DNA from: Patagioenas fasciata
Lineage: Eukaryota; Chordata; Aves; Columbiformes; Columbidae
Assembly: GCF_037038585.1 (NCBI RefSeq)
Contig: NC_092521.1
Coordinates: 109,952,605-110,016,604 of the forward strand
Reading direction: 5' to 3'
Length of the DNA stretch: 64,000 nucleotides
Position numbers and translations under genes: made by a program. The notes under the pieces are model-generated. The model was not told the origin of the DNA and ran no database searches. It was given only the letters and a program-made list of their open reading frames with translations. Each line of letters opens with the position of its first letter. The stretch's first letter is position 1. This document shows, piece after piece, positions 45,658 through 59,075 of the stretch.

Positions 45658-45713
45658 ACTGCGTGTTAGAGTGCTGCATATTAAAGATGTTTTTAAAGGG
45701 CAGCGGTTAATTG
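45658..45713 (+). CDS. Candidate coding exon (56 nt)
   Basis: The acceptor CTGATCCTTTCAG ends at 45657, and a consensus donor, AATTG|GTGAGC, starts at 45714. Entry in phase 2 gives 18 open codons, LRVRVLHIKDVFKGQRLI, leaving phase 1. The alternating hydrophobic and basic pattern is protein-like. Upstream exons leaving phase 2 (9641, or 40052 read in phase 0) would join in frame. No family is recognised, and the short length keeps confidence low. Confidence 0.3.
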
Positions 45714-48700
45714 GTGAGCTCTTGATACTTCTTTATCACTATCATTCTGCTTGGGGCTGTGAGGACATCTGGACAGCTGTGCATACTCAAAAGGCAAAAC
45801 GACTTCAGAAAGAAAGAAAAAAGCTGGAGAGAAATGCAGTTCTCTGCAGACTTTTTGAAGGATCACAAAAAGCTATGGTGAATTTGTATGGAATAACAGT
45901 CTAAGCACTAGGATATGCATTGAGGTCCACTTTAGTCAAATAAAGCATAAGACATCAGGACAAAATTATTTTATGATGGTTTTTATATTCACTGCAGAAG
46001 AAGCAATAAAGATATTTGCAATACAAAGTTGTGTGTAAGGCACCTAAATTAGGTCTCAGAAAGAGATATTGCTTATTTAAAAAGAGATGTTCGCTAAGGC
46101 AGTCATGTTACTTTTCTGCTGTATGGATTTATGGTTTTGAAATGGTTATGCCCCATAACTCTTAATTAAGCTTGACAGTTTTAGTATTGAAATTGAAGGA
46201 GCTGGTTGGAAAGACAGGCTGCAAACAAGGGCCTCTCTTAATGGTCCCAGAGCTTGTCTTTGTTTACAGGCTTTACTGTATTGTGGAGGAAGGAGGAAAG
46301 TAACAGTTATCTTTAATTATACATGATCTGCAGCATGTCAAAACAAGGGACTATAAACAACCACAAGTGGCTTATAATAAAAGCAGTTATTATAGATTTT
46401 GTGTAGTGACTAAACCTACCAAACCTTATTTGTGTGACAAGTATCTTATGGGAACAGATTGTCATAATGATTTGGTGGCTCTGTTTGTGTAAGTAGTCTA
46501 CCTACGGGCGTGCTGTGGGGCATCTGTTTCTTGTGAGCATGTATTTGCTGGATAAGGTATCCCGTTCTACCAGAGTACAAAATGATCCCAATAATACTAT
46601 CAGACCATTTACTTGAAAAGGGCTTTTCCAATCTTATTTAAAAATTAGATGAAGAATGAACAGCTCTCATTCCAAAATTTTCACCATCAAGTAAATTTTT
46701 TATTCCTCTGGAAGAAGCATCAATATTCTGGCAGAGTTTTACCTTTGTTTCTATATCACCCAGTACTTTTATTTCAAAATGGAAATGTTTGGCCAGTTCT
46801 TGATTTTATGAAGCCCATCAAATAGCTCATCAGAGCTATTCAGTCCACAGAACTTTGATTTTAGGTCTTATTTTTCTGCCAGATGCAATACAATGACATA
46901 TTGCAGAATAAAATCTGAAGAGGAACCTTGTCCAGGTTACATAAAAATTCTTTACGTGGCTCATACTATAATGCAATTTTCATTGCCTTTGTAGTTTTTT
47001 AGCTTTATTTTTGTTTATTTTAGCTTGTTTTCTCCAGATGTAGATTTATCTATTTATAAAATATATAGAAGTAGGTCTTAAAAAATGTTTTGTTAAAAAA
47101 AAAGCCAGTAGTGGATGTGAAGGATAGGCTAGGATATCCTAAAACAGGCAGCAGAACTAAGCTGCCTCCACTAGGTAAAAAATTAACTCTAGAAATAATA
47201 AAGTGAAGCTCATGAAAACAAAATACATTATTTTAGAAGTGAAATGTTTGTGAAAGTTGTTGGCAAATTACAATCCTTTGCCTTTCCTTCCTATGTCTGT
47301 TAAAAGGACTCTCAGATAATAGCGAAAGACATTTTCTTCCTCATCAGTCTTTACCAGAACATCACTCTGGGGACCTTGATACCCTCCCACCACCGCCACT
47401 GCTTATGTGAGCTGTTGTTCTGACCACTGTCAAAACCCCTATTGCCCTTAGGAACCTTCTGAGTGATACTCTGGACCTTCCATCAGATTCACTCCCTTCA
47501 AAGTACAAAAGAATCTACTTGAAGAAAACCGCAAGAGTGGAAAGGTGGTATGGGCACAAATGTTGTCTCTGACATCCAACCCGAAGAGGCTGGAGGTGTT
47601 ACAGAACCTCCTCATCTTAGCATGGATTTTCATCAAAGCATGAGGTGAAATCCTCTGAGTTAATGGGAGTCTTCTCATCAGTCTCACACATTGTGTCGGA
47701 GGAGTAAATAACTGATGGTTGCAGAGATCACTTACAATTTGCACAACTCTCTTAAACGTAGTGAACCTCCTAAATACGAAAAACAACCAACTCCAAAGTC
47801 CATGGTAGCGTGGTTGAATGCTATACATAGTTAAATAAGTGCTTAACACAAGAGTTCTGGACAGTGAGAGATACTGTATTTCCTTGGAATGGCTGAATGG
47901 AAATAGAAGTTTGTAGAGTTGTCCAAGCTAGAATTTGGCCAGAAACCATCTGTGGTTTGTAATGTTTGTTATAAGATCAAGCCGAGAAGCAGAAAGGAAC
48001 TTTTGTTTTTTAGTATTGCCTCATTTGCTGGATAGGAATGGGGTCTTCCTGCGGTCACATAATGCCTATTTTCCTGTTTCTGAAAATGGGATGTTACTGT
48101 CTGCACTCGTGACATTATATTGGAGTTTAGCTCTTGGGCTATTCAGCAGCTGGACATAGGATTTTAGTGACAGTGTACTTGTCTTGAGCATGGTAGACCA
48201 TGTATATAGGTCAGAGGGAGAGTTTGGTGTATATGAAGAGTACAATCCATCACAGTAAGTGTACTAAGAAGGAATCAGGCTGAGCTTGTCAGTGGGAATA
48301 CTGTGAGCAGCAGGAAGAAGGAAGCATCTAAAATCCTGCTCCGTTGGATTTAGACACCTTACACTGTGCTGCAGAAGGTTATTTCCTCCTTTTGTGACTC
48401 CGGGTGCCGAATCTTCTCAAGATTGTGAAAGAACTACTCTTCTCACCTGAAAAATATCTTACAAAACCAAAGGTTACACTTTCCTCTGAAAGCACATCAC
48501 ACATTAGGAAGGAGGCAACAGCGGGTATATAATGTTCTTGTAATACCATGGTGAAGTAATTGGAGGATTTATTCAAGGTGTGAAAGAGAGGTATGGATGA
48601 CTAAATGCTGGAGAACTGTATCCAGATCAGTGGATTGCAGAGTCAGACTTCCATATATTCCTCCTGTTTAACTGTTTTATGAAAATAAATCAACTAATTT

Positions 48701-49853
48701 ATTTAACTTTTGGAGCAGGGAGGGAAGGATCTGCTTCCCTGAGAGAAATGCCATGTCTGGGGAGGAGAGCACGATCTAGACTGAAGCAGGATTTGGATGT
48801 GAATTCCTTCTGACAGGGAAGGGACCCAAATGTAAGTCATTGACCTCCTGAGGGAATGCTCCAGCTATTAATCTGTGCTGATAGAAGGTAGAGCTCCTTT
48901 TCACTTTTTAAAAAGGAGATGGCTGACACTGTGAAGCTAGATCTATTAGTTATGCTCTGAGAACAGGTACTTCAAACTTGCCCTTCAAATGAGATCAGTA
49001 GAGAAATGTCTAGTTGGTGGATAGCAGTGGTGTTTTGAGATCAAAGGAAGCATCAGGTTGTGTCAGCCTCCTGAACTCCAGATGTGCCTAGGTGTGGATA
49101 GGAATGAGACTTCTATGTGTGTAGGAAATGTTAATGCCAATAACTGAGATGTCAGTGGAGTTCTTGGTGACAGCAGAGCGGGGAATTTTAGTGCTGAGCA
49201 GTCAGGCACTTGGCTCTTATTCTTTGGTCAGCGCTCAAATATGTAAATCATTAGCTATCAAATTTTGTTAAACCTATAGAAAATACCCGAAGAAATCCGC
49301 TCACCATCAGTAAGTAAAATCAGATGGCATTATACTGTTTGCAGAGCTGAATGTTTGCCGTGGGCATTGGTGTTTTATACTAATTTTCCCAAAGAGACTA
49401 CTGAATAACAGCATCTGCCTCCTGTGCCTTGTGATCCCTTGAAGTCACCTTAGCTCAGACAGCGTGCAGATTGAGCTGATGATACCAGCCAAAGTTCTCA
49501 AGACAGCCGGGGAGTTTGTGTGCCTGTTTGTATCCCTAGAAACAGAGACATCCCAAATAGCGAATATTGTTAGTATGATGCATTCAGACAATGTGATGCC
49601 GCATTTTTTTAAAATGCAAGGAGAACGTTATATTAGACCTAACTATTAATCAGCTAGAAAGTGAGCAGCTGTCTTTGGTTTTCTTTTAACATTGGAACTT
49701 ACTTGAATACTAATAGTAGTTTTGGAGGTACTGAAGAGGTTGGTCAGTGTTCCCAAAGTTTCTCTAAAGTTAATAAATGTTTCTATCTTTTTGAGGAAAA
49801 AAAGGCTAAAATTAGAAGCTGATGTTTTACAGTAATTTGTGTTTATTTTTCAG
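45714..49853. other. Intron-like stretch
   Basis: No gene is supported. A region of slightly higher G+C (about 47330-47820) carries a 133-codon minus-strand frame with no recognisable product, a length reachable by chance in this much sequence. A 61-codon plus frame at 49464-49649 follows a GTGCAG but has a poor polypyrimidine tract. Confidence 0.35.
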
Positions 49854-49868
49854 CCTGAAGATCAAATG
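49854..49868 (+). other. Possible 15-nt microexon
   Basis: The acceptor TTTATTTTTCAG ends at 49853. After 15 nt (CCTGAAGATCAAATG, phase 0 PEDQM) there is a GTAATT donor. Length divisible by three and good flanking signals fit a microexon, but so short a segment can easily be chance. Confidence 0.15.
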
Positions 49869-51130
49869 GTAATTTCATAGATTCTCTCTTCATTTTCACT
49901 TTGATGTAGATTTAAGCTCCAATCCTAATGTTTGGTGCCTAGAAATTTTAAACAGAAAAGTCAAATTTACCATAATACTATCAGTATTTTTATAGCAAGC
50001 CTGTATGTCTAATTCTTATCTTTTAAGAGCTTCCAGTTGATATTGAACTAAGAAGGTGTAAAATGGGTACTGTCTCTGAAGATGACTTGCCTGTGAAAAA
50101 CAAAGCAAAGCATTTAACATATTTATTTTTTTAAAAGGTAGTTGCAGTGAAATTCATGCACTTTTAAACTTTATCTAAAATATGAAAGGTCATGTCAGAT
50201 TCTACAACCTTTGGAGACTAGACTTCCTGTTCTATGGAAAGTTGTCACTCCTGCTATTTTATTCCCTGTTCATCTCTTAAGCCTCAGCTGGCTCTTTTTT
50301 CCATGCCACAGGATGAATATCTGACTTACCCTTTATGTGTCTATGCCTATATCAGAAATCTCTTTCCTTTAAGGATTGCTGGGCAATTTGAGTCCAACCA
50401 GTAGTCTTGAAAACCAGAAGAGTATAACCGATAAGGTAATAAGATTTCAGCTAAAAAAAAAGAAAAAAACCCTACTACTTCCAGCTAACTTTGAACTTTG
50501 TTGTACTCAGGTTGAAATGAAAGTCCTGTTTACACAAAGTGCAGAATAGTGGATGGGTGCTCCAGCAACATCTCTGGAGATGAGCAACAAGGGTGTGAGG
50601 TAAATCAAGCCAAAGGCCTTGCCATAGAAAATAGTGCATAGGTCATTGTGTCTTCCCAAGAGCCCATTAGGGTTTATGTACCTTGCTACCTCCCCGAAGT
50701 GACTGCTTACTTTGATCGATCTATTTGAAACAAGAATCATTATGGGGCACAAACATCATTTCCATGTATATGATTGTAAAAAGTGTGGTTGCTACAATTT
50801 ATATTTAAATAGTTCTCATGATTCAGTTCAGTTGAATGTTGCCCTGGGAAGTTGAATCCTGCCATGAAGTTTCTTTGTGATGCTGAACAAGTTGTGTAAA
50901 ACTGAGGATTCACCGCTGGGAACTGTGTGCTCTTATTCTGCTTGACCAGACTGAGGTGTTTGACACATAAAGAGTAGAAGTCCCAAGCACTCCAAAATGG
51001 AGCTAGAGGCTATACGAGTTTGTATGAAAATAAGTGTCCTGTCACATATTGAGATGCATTCTTCACAGTCTCCAAACGAGCACCAGAATTAATTGAGAAG
51101 TTCTCATTGTAAGGCTTAGCACCCTTCTAG

Positions 51131-51154
51131 GATCAGCAGTTGTCAATAATGTAG
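51131..51154 (+). other. Possible 24-nt microexon
   Basis: The acceptor AGCACCCTTCTAG ends at 51130, and a consensus donor, ATGTAG|GTGAGT, starts at 51155. The 24-nt segment is divisible by three and open only on phase-1 entry (SAVVNNV). Both splice signals are strong for such a small piece. Confidence 0.18.
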
Positions 51155-54100
51155 GTGAGTTATCCTGTGTGTATGGCCGTGTGTGTGACTTATTGTGAAA
51201 AATCAGTTGTTTTGAATTCAGGCACATAAATTCTTGTAGAGGTGTCTCCAGAGTGTTCCACATTGCAGCTTTTCAGTATGGCTGTTTGCACAAATCCCCT
51301 TTTCTTTCTGTCCCTCTGGCTGGAATTTGCCTGGAGAATTAAGAGCTGTAAAATATTTAAAAATCAATAAAACTTACATGAAAAAATTAACACTAAAATG
51401 CATTGACAGGGATAACACTGCATTTGCACAAAAAGCAGCTGGGTATGCATATTTGATTTATTCATTCAAGAACTTTGAGAACATGTTTGTAAGGTCCATG
51501 ATCCTTTTGCATAATTTGTGTTGGTTTATTATTGGAGTTGTCACTCTTATGAGGAAAATTAAATGTCTTGTTTGGAGGCTTGGGATTCAGTGTAGTAAAA
51601 CACAGTTACACAATGTTTTATAAGTAGTGGCTATAATTAATACAATAGTCCAAGCTTATCTGTTTCTCTGAATTAAAGCTGACAACTACCTTGTTAGCAA
51701 GAGCACAGATGTAGGGAGTGGATTTTACTGACTGACTTGGAAGAAGTTTTTTCGTTTTCAACGCAGCAGTTCTGCAGGAGTTGTGAAACTTTTTAAACAT
51801 GAAGCATTTACATTTCAGAGTGTTGATTTGGACTGCATAAGTTTGAAATTATTCTTTTTAGATTCCCCGGTATGGCAACAGAGCACTGGGTTTCCCAGTG
51901 AATGGAATTGCTGCTGGGGGAAAACTTAGTTCAGAAAAGAGAACAGCAGAATGAGGAGTGGTTCTATATAGGGTGCACTATTTTTTCAGTACAAAGTGAG
52001 GTTTTATTCTGAAAAGTAACCTTACAAAAGTACTGTCTTAGGGTGTGATGTTAAGTGCTTTTCTGGGAATTTATAGTGAGGATAAGCTAATGTTTTGGGT
52101 TAACATTTCCTCCGCCCCCCCAAACCTTCCATACAGAGCAGATACAAATGTCAGGTTGCCTCTTAAGTATAACAACCTAAAGATAGAGCCAATTTTGATG
52201 AGTATAAGATTACAAAAATCTTTTGCTCCTTTAAATTAGGCTAATCTTGTGGCATTGGTTGTCTCAGTTTGGAAAAGACGTTGTTTAAAATAAAAAAAAA
52301 AAAAATTATAAACCAAAACCCATGTGCCTGTTGGTATATTTACATTAGTGTTTTATTTTCCATCAATAATATGCTTTTAAAGCAAGTATCCTGCCTATTT
52401 ACTGTGCTTTGCTTTACACTGCAGGGTGGTTTTGGAATTTGTAGGCAAGTTTCCTTTTGGATGAAACTTTAAGATGTGCTCCAGGAGTGCTCACAATGCT
52501 CTGCTACTGCTAATGGGTGTCTAGTCTACAGGACCAGACTAGACCGAACCTGAAGTAGCTCCCCTCCCTCCTTTTCTTCCCAAAACAAGCACAGTGTGAA
52601 TATCATACCTTCAGCATCAACAGTTTTTCTCTATACACTCCATTTTCTTGTGCCATGCTATTTGTTAATGTAGGCATAGATAGGGCTCGTAGTCAGTGAG
52701 TTGCCGAAGACGTTCATTAATAAAACCAGAATCTTGTCCTGTGAGGCAGAAGTCAACTTTCAAGAATAATTGATACATCGGCAAGTTAATTTTCTATTAG
52801 GAACTGCAGCTGAGTATGAGGTAGGAAACTACTGGTGGTGTTGTTCCAATGACTCTAAAACAAAAACTGAACAAAAAAACACATGCAGAAACCCTTTCAG
52901 GAAATGGGGGATGGTCCATAGTCTGATAGACTCATTCTCCTTAGTTTTTGCCTAATCAAACATTTACTTCATTTCTGATGGGGAGGCTGTTTCAGTTGAG
53001 TATGTTTGGGAAGTGGATGGCAGCTTTTAAAACAAGTCCTGAATGAAATGGTCCATTTCAATAAGCTGGCAAGCATGTCTGCAGAAACTAACAAGTAGTT
53101 CTTCCCAGGGCATCAGTTTTGGACTTAACACTTGGGCACAGGTGCTTAATTGGCAGAATATGATGTAGATTTGATGCCGATCCCTCAGACTCCTTTAGTT
53201 TTAAAATCCCGTGTTCTCTGTGTTTAGGTAACATCTGTGTATGTGCCGAGCATCTGTTTGCTTTTCCATGTAGACAAGGTTTAAAAAAAAAAAAGCAAAC
53301 AACAATATATAGTCATTCATTTAGTAGAAACTCTATTCGGTGTTTTGGATTATTTTTTTTTTTTCAAGTGATAGGTGGAACAAACTCCCCATTAGGACTG
53401 CAGGAAAAATGCTGATGAATGTCAAAGAAACAGCTAATTGTGGTGCTACAACTAATACAGCAAAATGAAAGATGTTTTACCAAGAAACTTTCTGAGCTTG
53501 CAGTGAGCAGTTAGAATACTTTTCTTTCTATTCAACGCCACAATAATTTTCTGTCTTTGAAGGCAGCAAAAGATACCATTTTAGGATCTTTTCTGTTTCA
53601 CCAATGTAAAACCAGGACACTTCAAATGTGATCAGTGGCATTTTTCTATATTGAACCTTCATTTAAACAAGAATGAGGGCAACTTTAACAGAGCATTTTT
53701 CTTTAAATAGCTATGTTCCTATTTTAAGGGACATCAGTATGAAAAACTTCTTTCCTTAGCTGTTTGTTTAAAATTGTCCATTCTAGTTCATTACAATGAT
53801 GTTGGGGTTTTTTCCTGATGTCATATTTTCTACCTTTATAAGATCACTTGTTAATTTTCCTGTGTTAGTGACATCTGCTTCACCAATAGCAGAATTTTCC
53901 ATTCCAGCTTTTGTTTGACTTAGTGGTGTTTAGGACTACATTTGAGCCAATTTTTTTCAATCCACACAGGGTGTTAAGAAAACTTTTGAAGTAAAATCTG
54001 ATATTTTCTGATTTTTTTTTTGTTAGGTTATATTTCAATGAAATAGGAGAGTTTAATGTATCAATTAAAAACAAACAAACAAAACAAAACAAAACCAACA

Positions 54101-55752
54101 AACAAAAAAAACAACACCAAAACTGAATGCCAAGCCAACAGCATAACAAGTCGCTTCAGTAATTTTGCTTTAGTGGTCTGTACAAATAGCTTTATCTATC
54201 TTCATGAAGTTCTGCATGAACATTATTTTGTTATATTTGCCGGTTTCATGTTCTGCTTTCTTTAGGGTATGTTATGATAGCCTCCCACTTAAATGGCATT
54301 ATTAGAAACACAAGTACAATGCTAATTCTTCTTCAACAGAAGAAACTTCAACTGCCACATGAAGGGCTGCCTCAGCCTGTTGCTCCTCTGTCTTTTATCA
54401 GCATCACTGTTTCAGAATTGTGAAAAAAATGCCTTGTCCCTTCCCACATATTCTGACATTTAAGTAGGCAGTGACTGTTCATTTTAAAAATGAATCTGTG
54501 AGACAGGAACTTCCTGAGTGATGGTACTGGAAACCTAGTAACTTTTAGGGTTTTTGTTTGTTTGTTTTAAATCCTGGAAAGGAAACTGATATGAGAGCAG
54601 CAACATGAGCAGGAGGAAATTTTCAGTGGGTTCATGCAGAGTTTTTCTCTCTCAGAAGCTCCTTGTTTATTTGGATTCCCACCTATGTGATCAGGAATAT
54701 GTGTAACACGAATCTCTGCAGAATCTTTTCAAGGGATCTTGGTTAGTATCTTGGGTATCTAGATGTATTTCTACCAGTCCAGAAATCTGAAAACTCTTAA
54801 CTGCCTTCAGCTCTCAACTTTCTAGATTAAATTAATATTTTGCTAATGGCAAAATCCCTCTGCCCTCATACTACCTGTGCTAAACTTGCCTCTTTGTGGA
54901 AGACCCTTGATAGACTATTGGACAGGAAAGGAGTGGCTCCCGTTCAGGGAAGCAGTAAAGCATGAATAATTTTGCGTATCAGAAGCACCTTTTTGTGGCT
55001 GAAGCTCTAACTTTGGAGTCAGACTTTGTTAGCACCTTGAGGCATGCCGGTATCTTAGCGCAGCGTATCCCCCCATTGCGTGTTACCGCTTATGTTGTTT
55101 CACAAAGGCTGGCAATAGCAGTGATCTGGTTTGAAAGAAATAAAAGATTTTTTTCCCCTTGGAAAATCCAATAGCCAGGGTCTTCACAGTATGCAGAATA
55201 ACTTCTAGCGATATTATTCTAACACTGAAGGGAAACAAAGGCTTATATTACTTTATTGTCTACCAGAGTAAAGGTTGTATTTAAAATTATATATGCCTTT
55301 TGAATATGCTTTGTGACACACATACAGCCTGAAGACTGGCATGTGACAAGGAGACATCAATAAAAAATGCATAATGATATTATAAATATTTATAGAATAG
55401 TTAGATGGGTGTAATATGACAGGTAGAAGCCAAGAAGGCTTTTAGCCAGTGTGTGCTCCAAAATATATTAAAATTCTTCTGAGTTAAAATGGGCTAAAAA
55501 GAGATTGCATAGGCTGTCAGAGATGTTCAGAAGTCCTTTCTAAGCAATCATGAGAAAAGCTTCATTAAAGAAGTGTGGCTAAATAAAAGTTGGAAAGCAG
55601 AGAAGGGAAGAAGTTTTCAGAAAGGACAAGGTTATTCACTGATGGTCCCAGGGGACTTGTAGGGATTGCTGATTGATTTGCAACCTAGGAAAGCAAGGAA
55701 ACAGTTCTCTGTTTTCCCAGCAGGATTGAAATGATCCAACTTTATTCAAAGA
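51155..55752. other. Intron-like stretch
   Basis: After TTATTCTTTTTAG at 51861, a phase-0 frame of 30 codons (IPRYGNRALGFPVNG...) ends at TGA 51952-51954. This could be a weak last exon, but no nearby poly(A) signal supports it. AATAAA within an A-run lies at about 52289-52306. An A/C-only tract lies at 54067-54122 and a T-run at 53351-53364. Confidence 0.35.
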
Positions 55753-56370
55753 TTAGGAATTTTCCTCATCTGCTAAAAGTTTTTGGGTATTTTTAGTGTA
55801 TTTTTGCTTATAACTGGCTGTTGGTGTAGGCGTGCATCTGTTAATACATGCAGTGCCACAGGCATCATTTAGAGATGTAAGGTTTATAAGCAGCAAATAG
55901 GAAAACCAGCAGGTAAGACTGGACTTGAACAAATTTGTTTCCCTAAATGCAAGTAAAAATTTCCTATAGTCATCCTTCTGTCCTCCTGTCCTGTAGAAAT
56001 TAGGCCTTACTGTGCAGCTCATTCCTCTACAAGAGGACTTGCATTGTGGGACTTGGCTCCATTCATTCTCTGTGTTGGTGTAAACATCAAGAATAGGATG
56101 GAGGTTTTGTATAGAGGAATTTATTTTCTGCTTGTGCTGCAGATGGCTGAATTTGCTCAGTCTGCAAAAGCTGCAAGAAAAGTACATAATGAAAGAGAAA
56201 ATTATACTAAAAATGGAAGAAACTATGCAAGAGATAAACTTGTGCTGCCTCCAACAAAAGGCCAACAAAAGCTTCTTCAGTGGAAATATCCATATCTGAG
56301 GACAAGTTATTTTCGCTGCTGAATTCTTGCTTACAGAATTCCATTTCCCATTAGTCCAAACAGAGCACAA
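55753..56370 (-). CDS. Longest open frame in window, unidentified (205 codons)
   Basis: This minus-strand ORF is far longer than neighbouring frames in similarly AT-rich DNA, where stops come on average about every 15 codons. The product begins MCSVWTNGKWNS. It has a hydrophobic Ser/Phe/Ile-rich segment at about residues 50-72 that could be a membrane helix, and many cysteines. A 92-codon plus-strand frame lies opposite, codon-aligned, inside 56044-56322. It contains MAEFAQSAKAARK... after a good acceptor (CTTGTGCTGCAG, ending 56142). No domain is recognised on either strand. It may be a chance open frame in stop-poor sequence, an old element, or a real gene. Confidence 0.22.
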   Translation of the reverse strand: MCSVWTNGKWNSVSKNSAAKITCPQIWIFPLKKLLLAFCWRQHKFISCIVSSIFSIIFSFIMYFSCSFCRLSKFSHLQHKQKINSSIQNLHPILDVYTNTENEWSQVPQCKSSCRGMSCTVRPNFYRTGGQKDDYRKFLLAFRETNLFKSSLTCWFSYLLLINLTSLNDACGTACINRCTPTPTASYKQKYTKNTQKLLADEENS

Positions 56371-59000
56371 TTTTGTTAATGGTTGGGTCAGGGTGCTAAT
56401 TATCTTTGTGAAAAATGGATGGGGAGACAGTCCGGGAGATAGATGCTTCCTAATTTGTTAAGGGCTTTTAACGATAAATGGCCTTGAAGTAGATTTGTTT
56501 TCAAATAGATAGCCAGTAGAGTGCTCAGAGCAGTGGCACAGGGAGCTCTCATCAGTTTTTCTCAGAGTGATGGATATTGCATATTCTGTCTGTTGACATA
56601 GTCTTTGCTATCAGAAGTCCCAATTTATTAAAAGTTTTTAGGGCAATGGTTGTAAATTATTGCAGCCGAATTTTATTACTGTTTTACATCTACCCAGGAT
56701 TCAGCCCTTTGTGCAGTTTTATACTAACTCACTGAGCACCATTAAATATTGACATTTGGGCTCATTTTCGTAGCATTAATCATAGCATTTTCTCATGCAT
56801 TAATTGCAGTGGTCTGAAGTGACTGGAACATTCACTATTCTAAAAGCAGGAGAAACAGTAATTTCCATTTCTCCGTTTTTTCAACCCATAACTGTGCTTA
56901 AAAAAAACCACCCAAACCCCCACAAACAAAGTAATTAAAAAATTGCACACAAACAAGCAAAACACAAAATCCCCTCCTAATTGTGTGTGCAGGGAAGGCA
57001 TCTACCTCTGTTTCTTTGCAACAACTGAACAAGAGCCAGCAGCTCTTGGAAGGTGTCATGTCTGAAAATCAGCCTCTGAAATCTTGGTGTGGACACCTAC
57101 AGCCAGACCTTGACTTTGAAACCAGATCTTAATGTATAGCAAGAATCCTCCTGATGTGCAAAAAAAAAAGCTAAAAATCTACTGCATTTTTATATGCTGA
57201 TGTGGCTTTAGAGTTTAAAACAGATCCAGAAATGCCTTTTGTGATTCACCAGCAGGAATATGTTTACAGCGCCCGTGTCTATTTGTATTATCGTATCAGT
57301 AAAAGAACCTGTGATGTTTGCTGGCTCTCTTCAGTGGAGGGCACCACTAGGTGACTGTGTTTAATATAAGAAGTTGGCAGCCTTTCTCACTTAACCATCA
57401 TTAGGAGATCTGCTGCTGAGGTCCAGTTTTGCGAGGCAGCTGGAAATTGGCACTTAGTTTGAATGTATTGTTTTCTACCTTTCTCTTAAAGTTCAAGGAC
57501 AATGCTAAACTGTTCAGACTAAGCAAAGAAAAAGGTTTTTCTCACTCTACTTTGTTTACTTGATCCTCTGACCTCTCCATTCTTTTCTAAGTAAATTTAT
57601 TCCTCTATATATACATCAGTTAAATAGAAGTGTGGACCGTGTCAGCAAAGATGCAAGTGGAAAACACAATGGAGGGTATTTGAAAGCACCACCCAGAAGG
57701 TAGTGGTGATAAACATGTAGAATTTTTACTGGAGTAAAAATTACGTAGATCTTTAGTGTCTCTCTTAGTGCTTACAAAGGAGGACAATACTGTTGTTTCT
57801 GTTTTGGGGAACTGAGGCATAGAGAAACCCTAAATCACTTGAAAGGTGAGATGCAGAATAGTGGTGTCCCAATCTCCTAACCCTCACTTCATGCTCCTAA
57901 CCATGCATTTAATTTGTTAATTTGAACATTATCCCCTCCCTACTCTTACTCCTTTCAGAAGCTTCACCACCTTTATTTTACCTGGTAATGCCATATGGCT
58001 AAAGCTATAGCTTCACCTGTAGCCTTCTGCCTCCTGCTATACTGGATCTGCTCAAAAACTCAAAAGACTTTGTACTGATAGAGGTTTCCTTTTTTGGTTA
58101 CAGTGGCTTCACATGACCAAATAATACTTCATTAACCTGATTGCCCAAGGATCTCAGGCTCCAGGGGAAACTTGTGTTCCTATGGAAGTGAAATAATGCA
58201 AATCCCACCATAAGATTTATGTATTTACTCTTTGAAACCAAAGTGTGTCATATCATAAATCCTTTTATTTTAAGGCTTTTATATTTGTAGGTTTATTATT
58301 GACCTTCACAATGGACATATTGCTAGGGCAGGACGCTTTAGGAGCCCATTCAGACTGTTGGATCAATTCAGGTTGCTGGTAAATCCACAGAGATTTGTAG
58401 TCTGCAATACCATCTAGATAACAGAGACTGAAGTTTGCTTTTGCTTTTTAGTAGCTTTGATTTTAAGCTCCTTGGGTATGTCTTTGTAAAGCATCTACTG
58501 CCATGGCTCTACCACAATTAGAGCTTGTCATGATACAAAAACGTAGGCACAGCAGTAACTAATGGCATCAAGAGTTCTGCATCTACCAGGAGACTGAAAT
58601 ATTGGACCTAGACTACAGACAGCTTCATACAGCTTTCTCTGTTAATAGAGGCCGGGATGAAGCTAATATCAGTAAATGCTGCATCCAGGCAGAAGGAGCA
58701 AGCAGGAGATTAAACGAGACATCTATATAGTTGTGGGGTCCTGTTGAGTGTAACCTTCAGTGGGTAAAAGTCACTTATAAATTAAAAGTTTAGCAAAGCT
58801 CTACCAAGAAAAGGGCATCTAATGAAGTTCTGGCAGCTTTTCTATCAGCAAATGATGAAATCTAAGAAGCAAGGAAATTAGTGGAGTTGCTCTGAGGTAG
58901 TTGGACTAAAATTATTATGGCAAAAGCCAAACAAAGAAAATAAAGGGGGGGGGGAAAAAATCAATATTCTTGCTAATAAGAATCAACATTTATCTTACAG
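56371..59000. other. Intron-like stretch
   Basis: No gene is supported. An A/C-rich tract lies at about 56899-56968. A run of ten G inside a purine-only stretch lies at 58945-58954, about 46 bp before the acceptor at 59000. The string at about 56458-56535 (GGGCTTTTAACGATAAATGG ... ATAGCCAGT) faintly resembles an old interspersed repeat, not firmly enough to call. Confidence 0.35.
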
Positions 59001-59075
59001 GAAACCTGAAGTTTTGCCTTCTGATTCTGAACCAGCCTTTCAACAAAGGTCATTTTCATTGCCTGTGGAGCAAAG
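59001..59075 (+). CDS. Candidate coding exon (75 nt)
   Basis: A good acceptor (TTATCTTACAG at 59000, with a GCTAAT branch-like element upstream) and a strong donor (GCAAAG|GTAATA at 59076) enclose 75 nt, a multiple of three. Entry in phase 2 gives 24 codons, beginning KPEVLPSDSEPAFQQ and ending RSFSLPVEQ, and leaves phase 2. The Ser/Pro/Glu-rich peptide looks like a disordered region, and RSFSLP resembles a basophilic-kinase or 14-3-3-type site. The phase-1 reading (NLKFCLL...) is also open. The phase matches the end of the 9641 exon. No family is recognised. Confidence 0.38.

Noticed and set aside
47448..47849. 133-codon minus-strand frame in slightly GC-richer sequence
   Set aside because: The length is compatible with chance and nothing in the peptide or flanks suggests a gene or retroelement protein.
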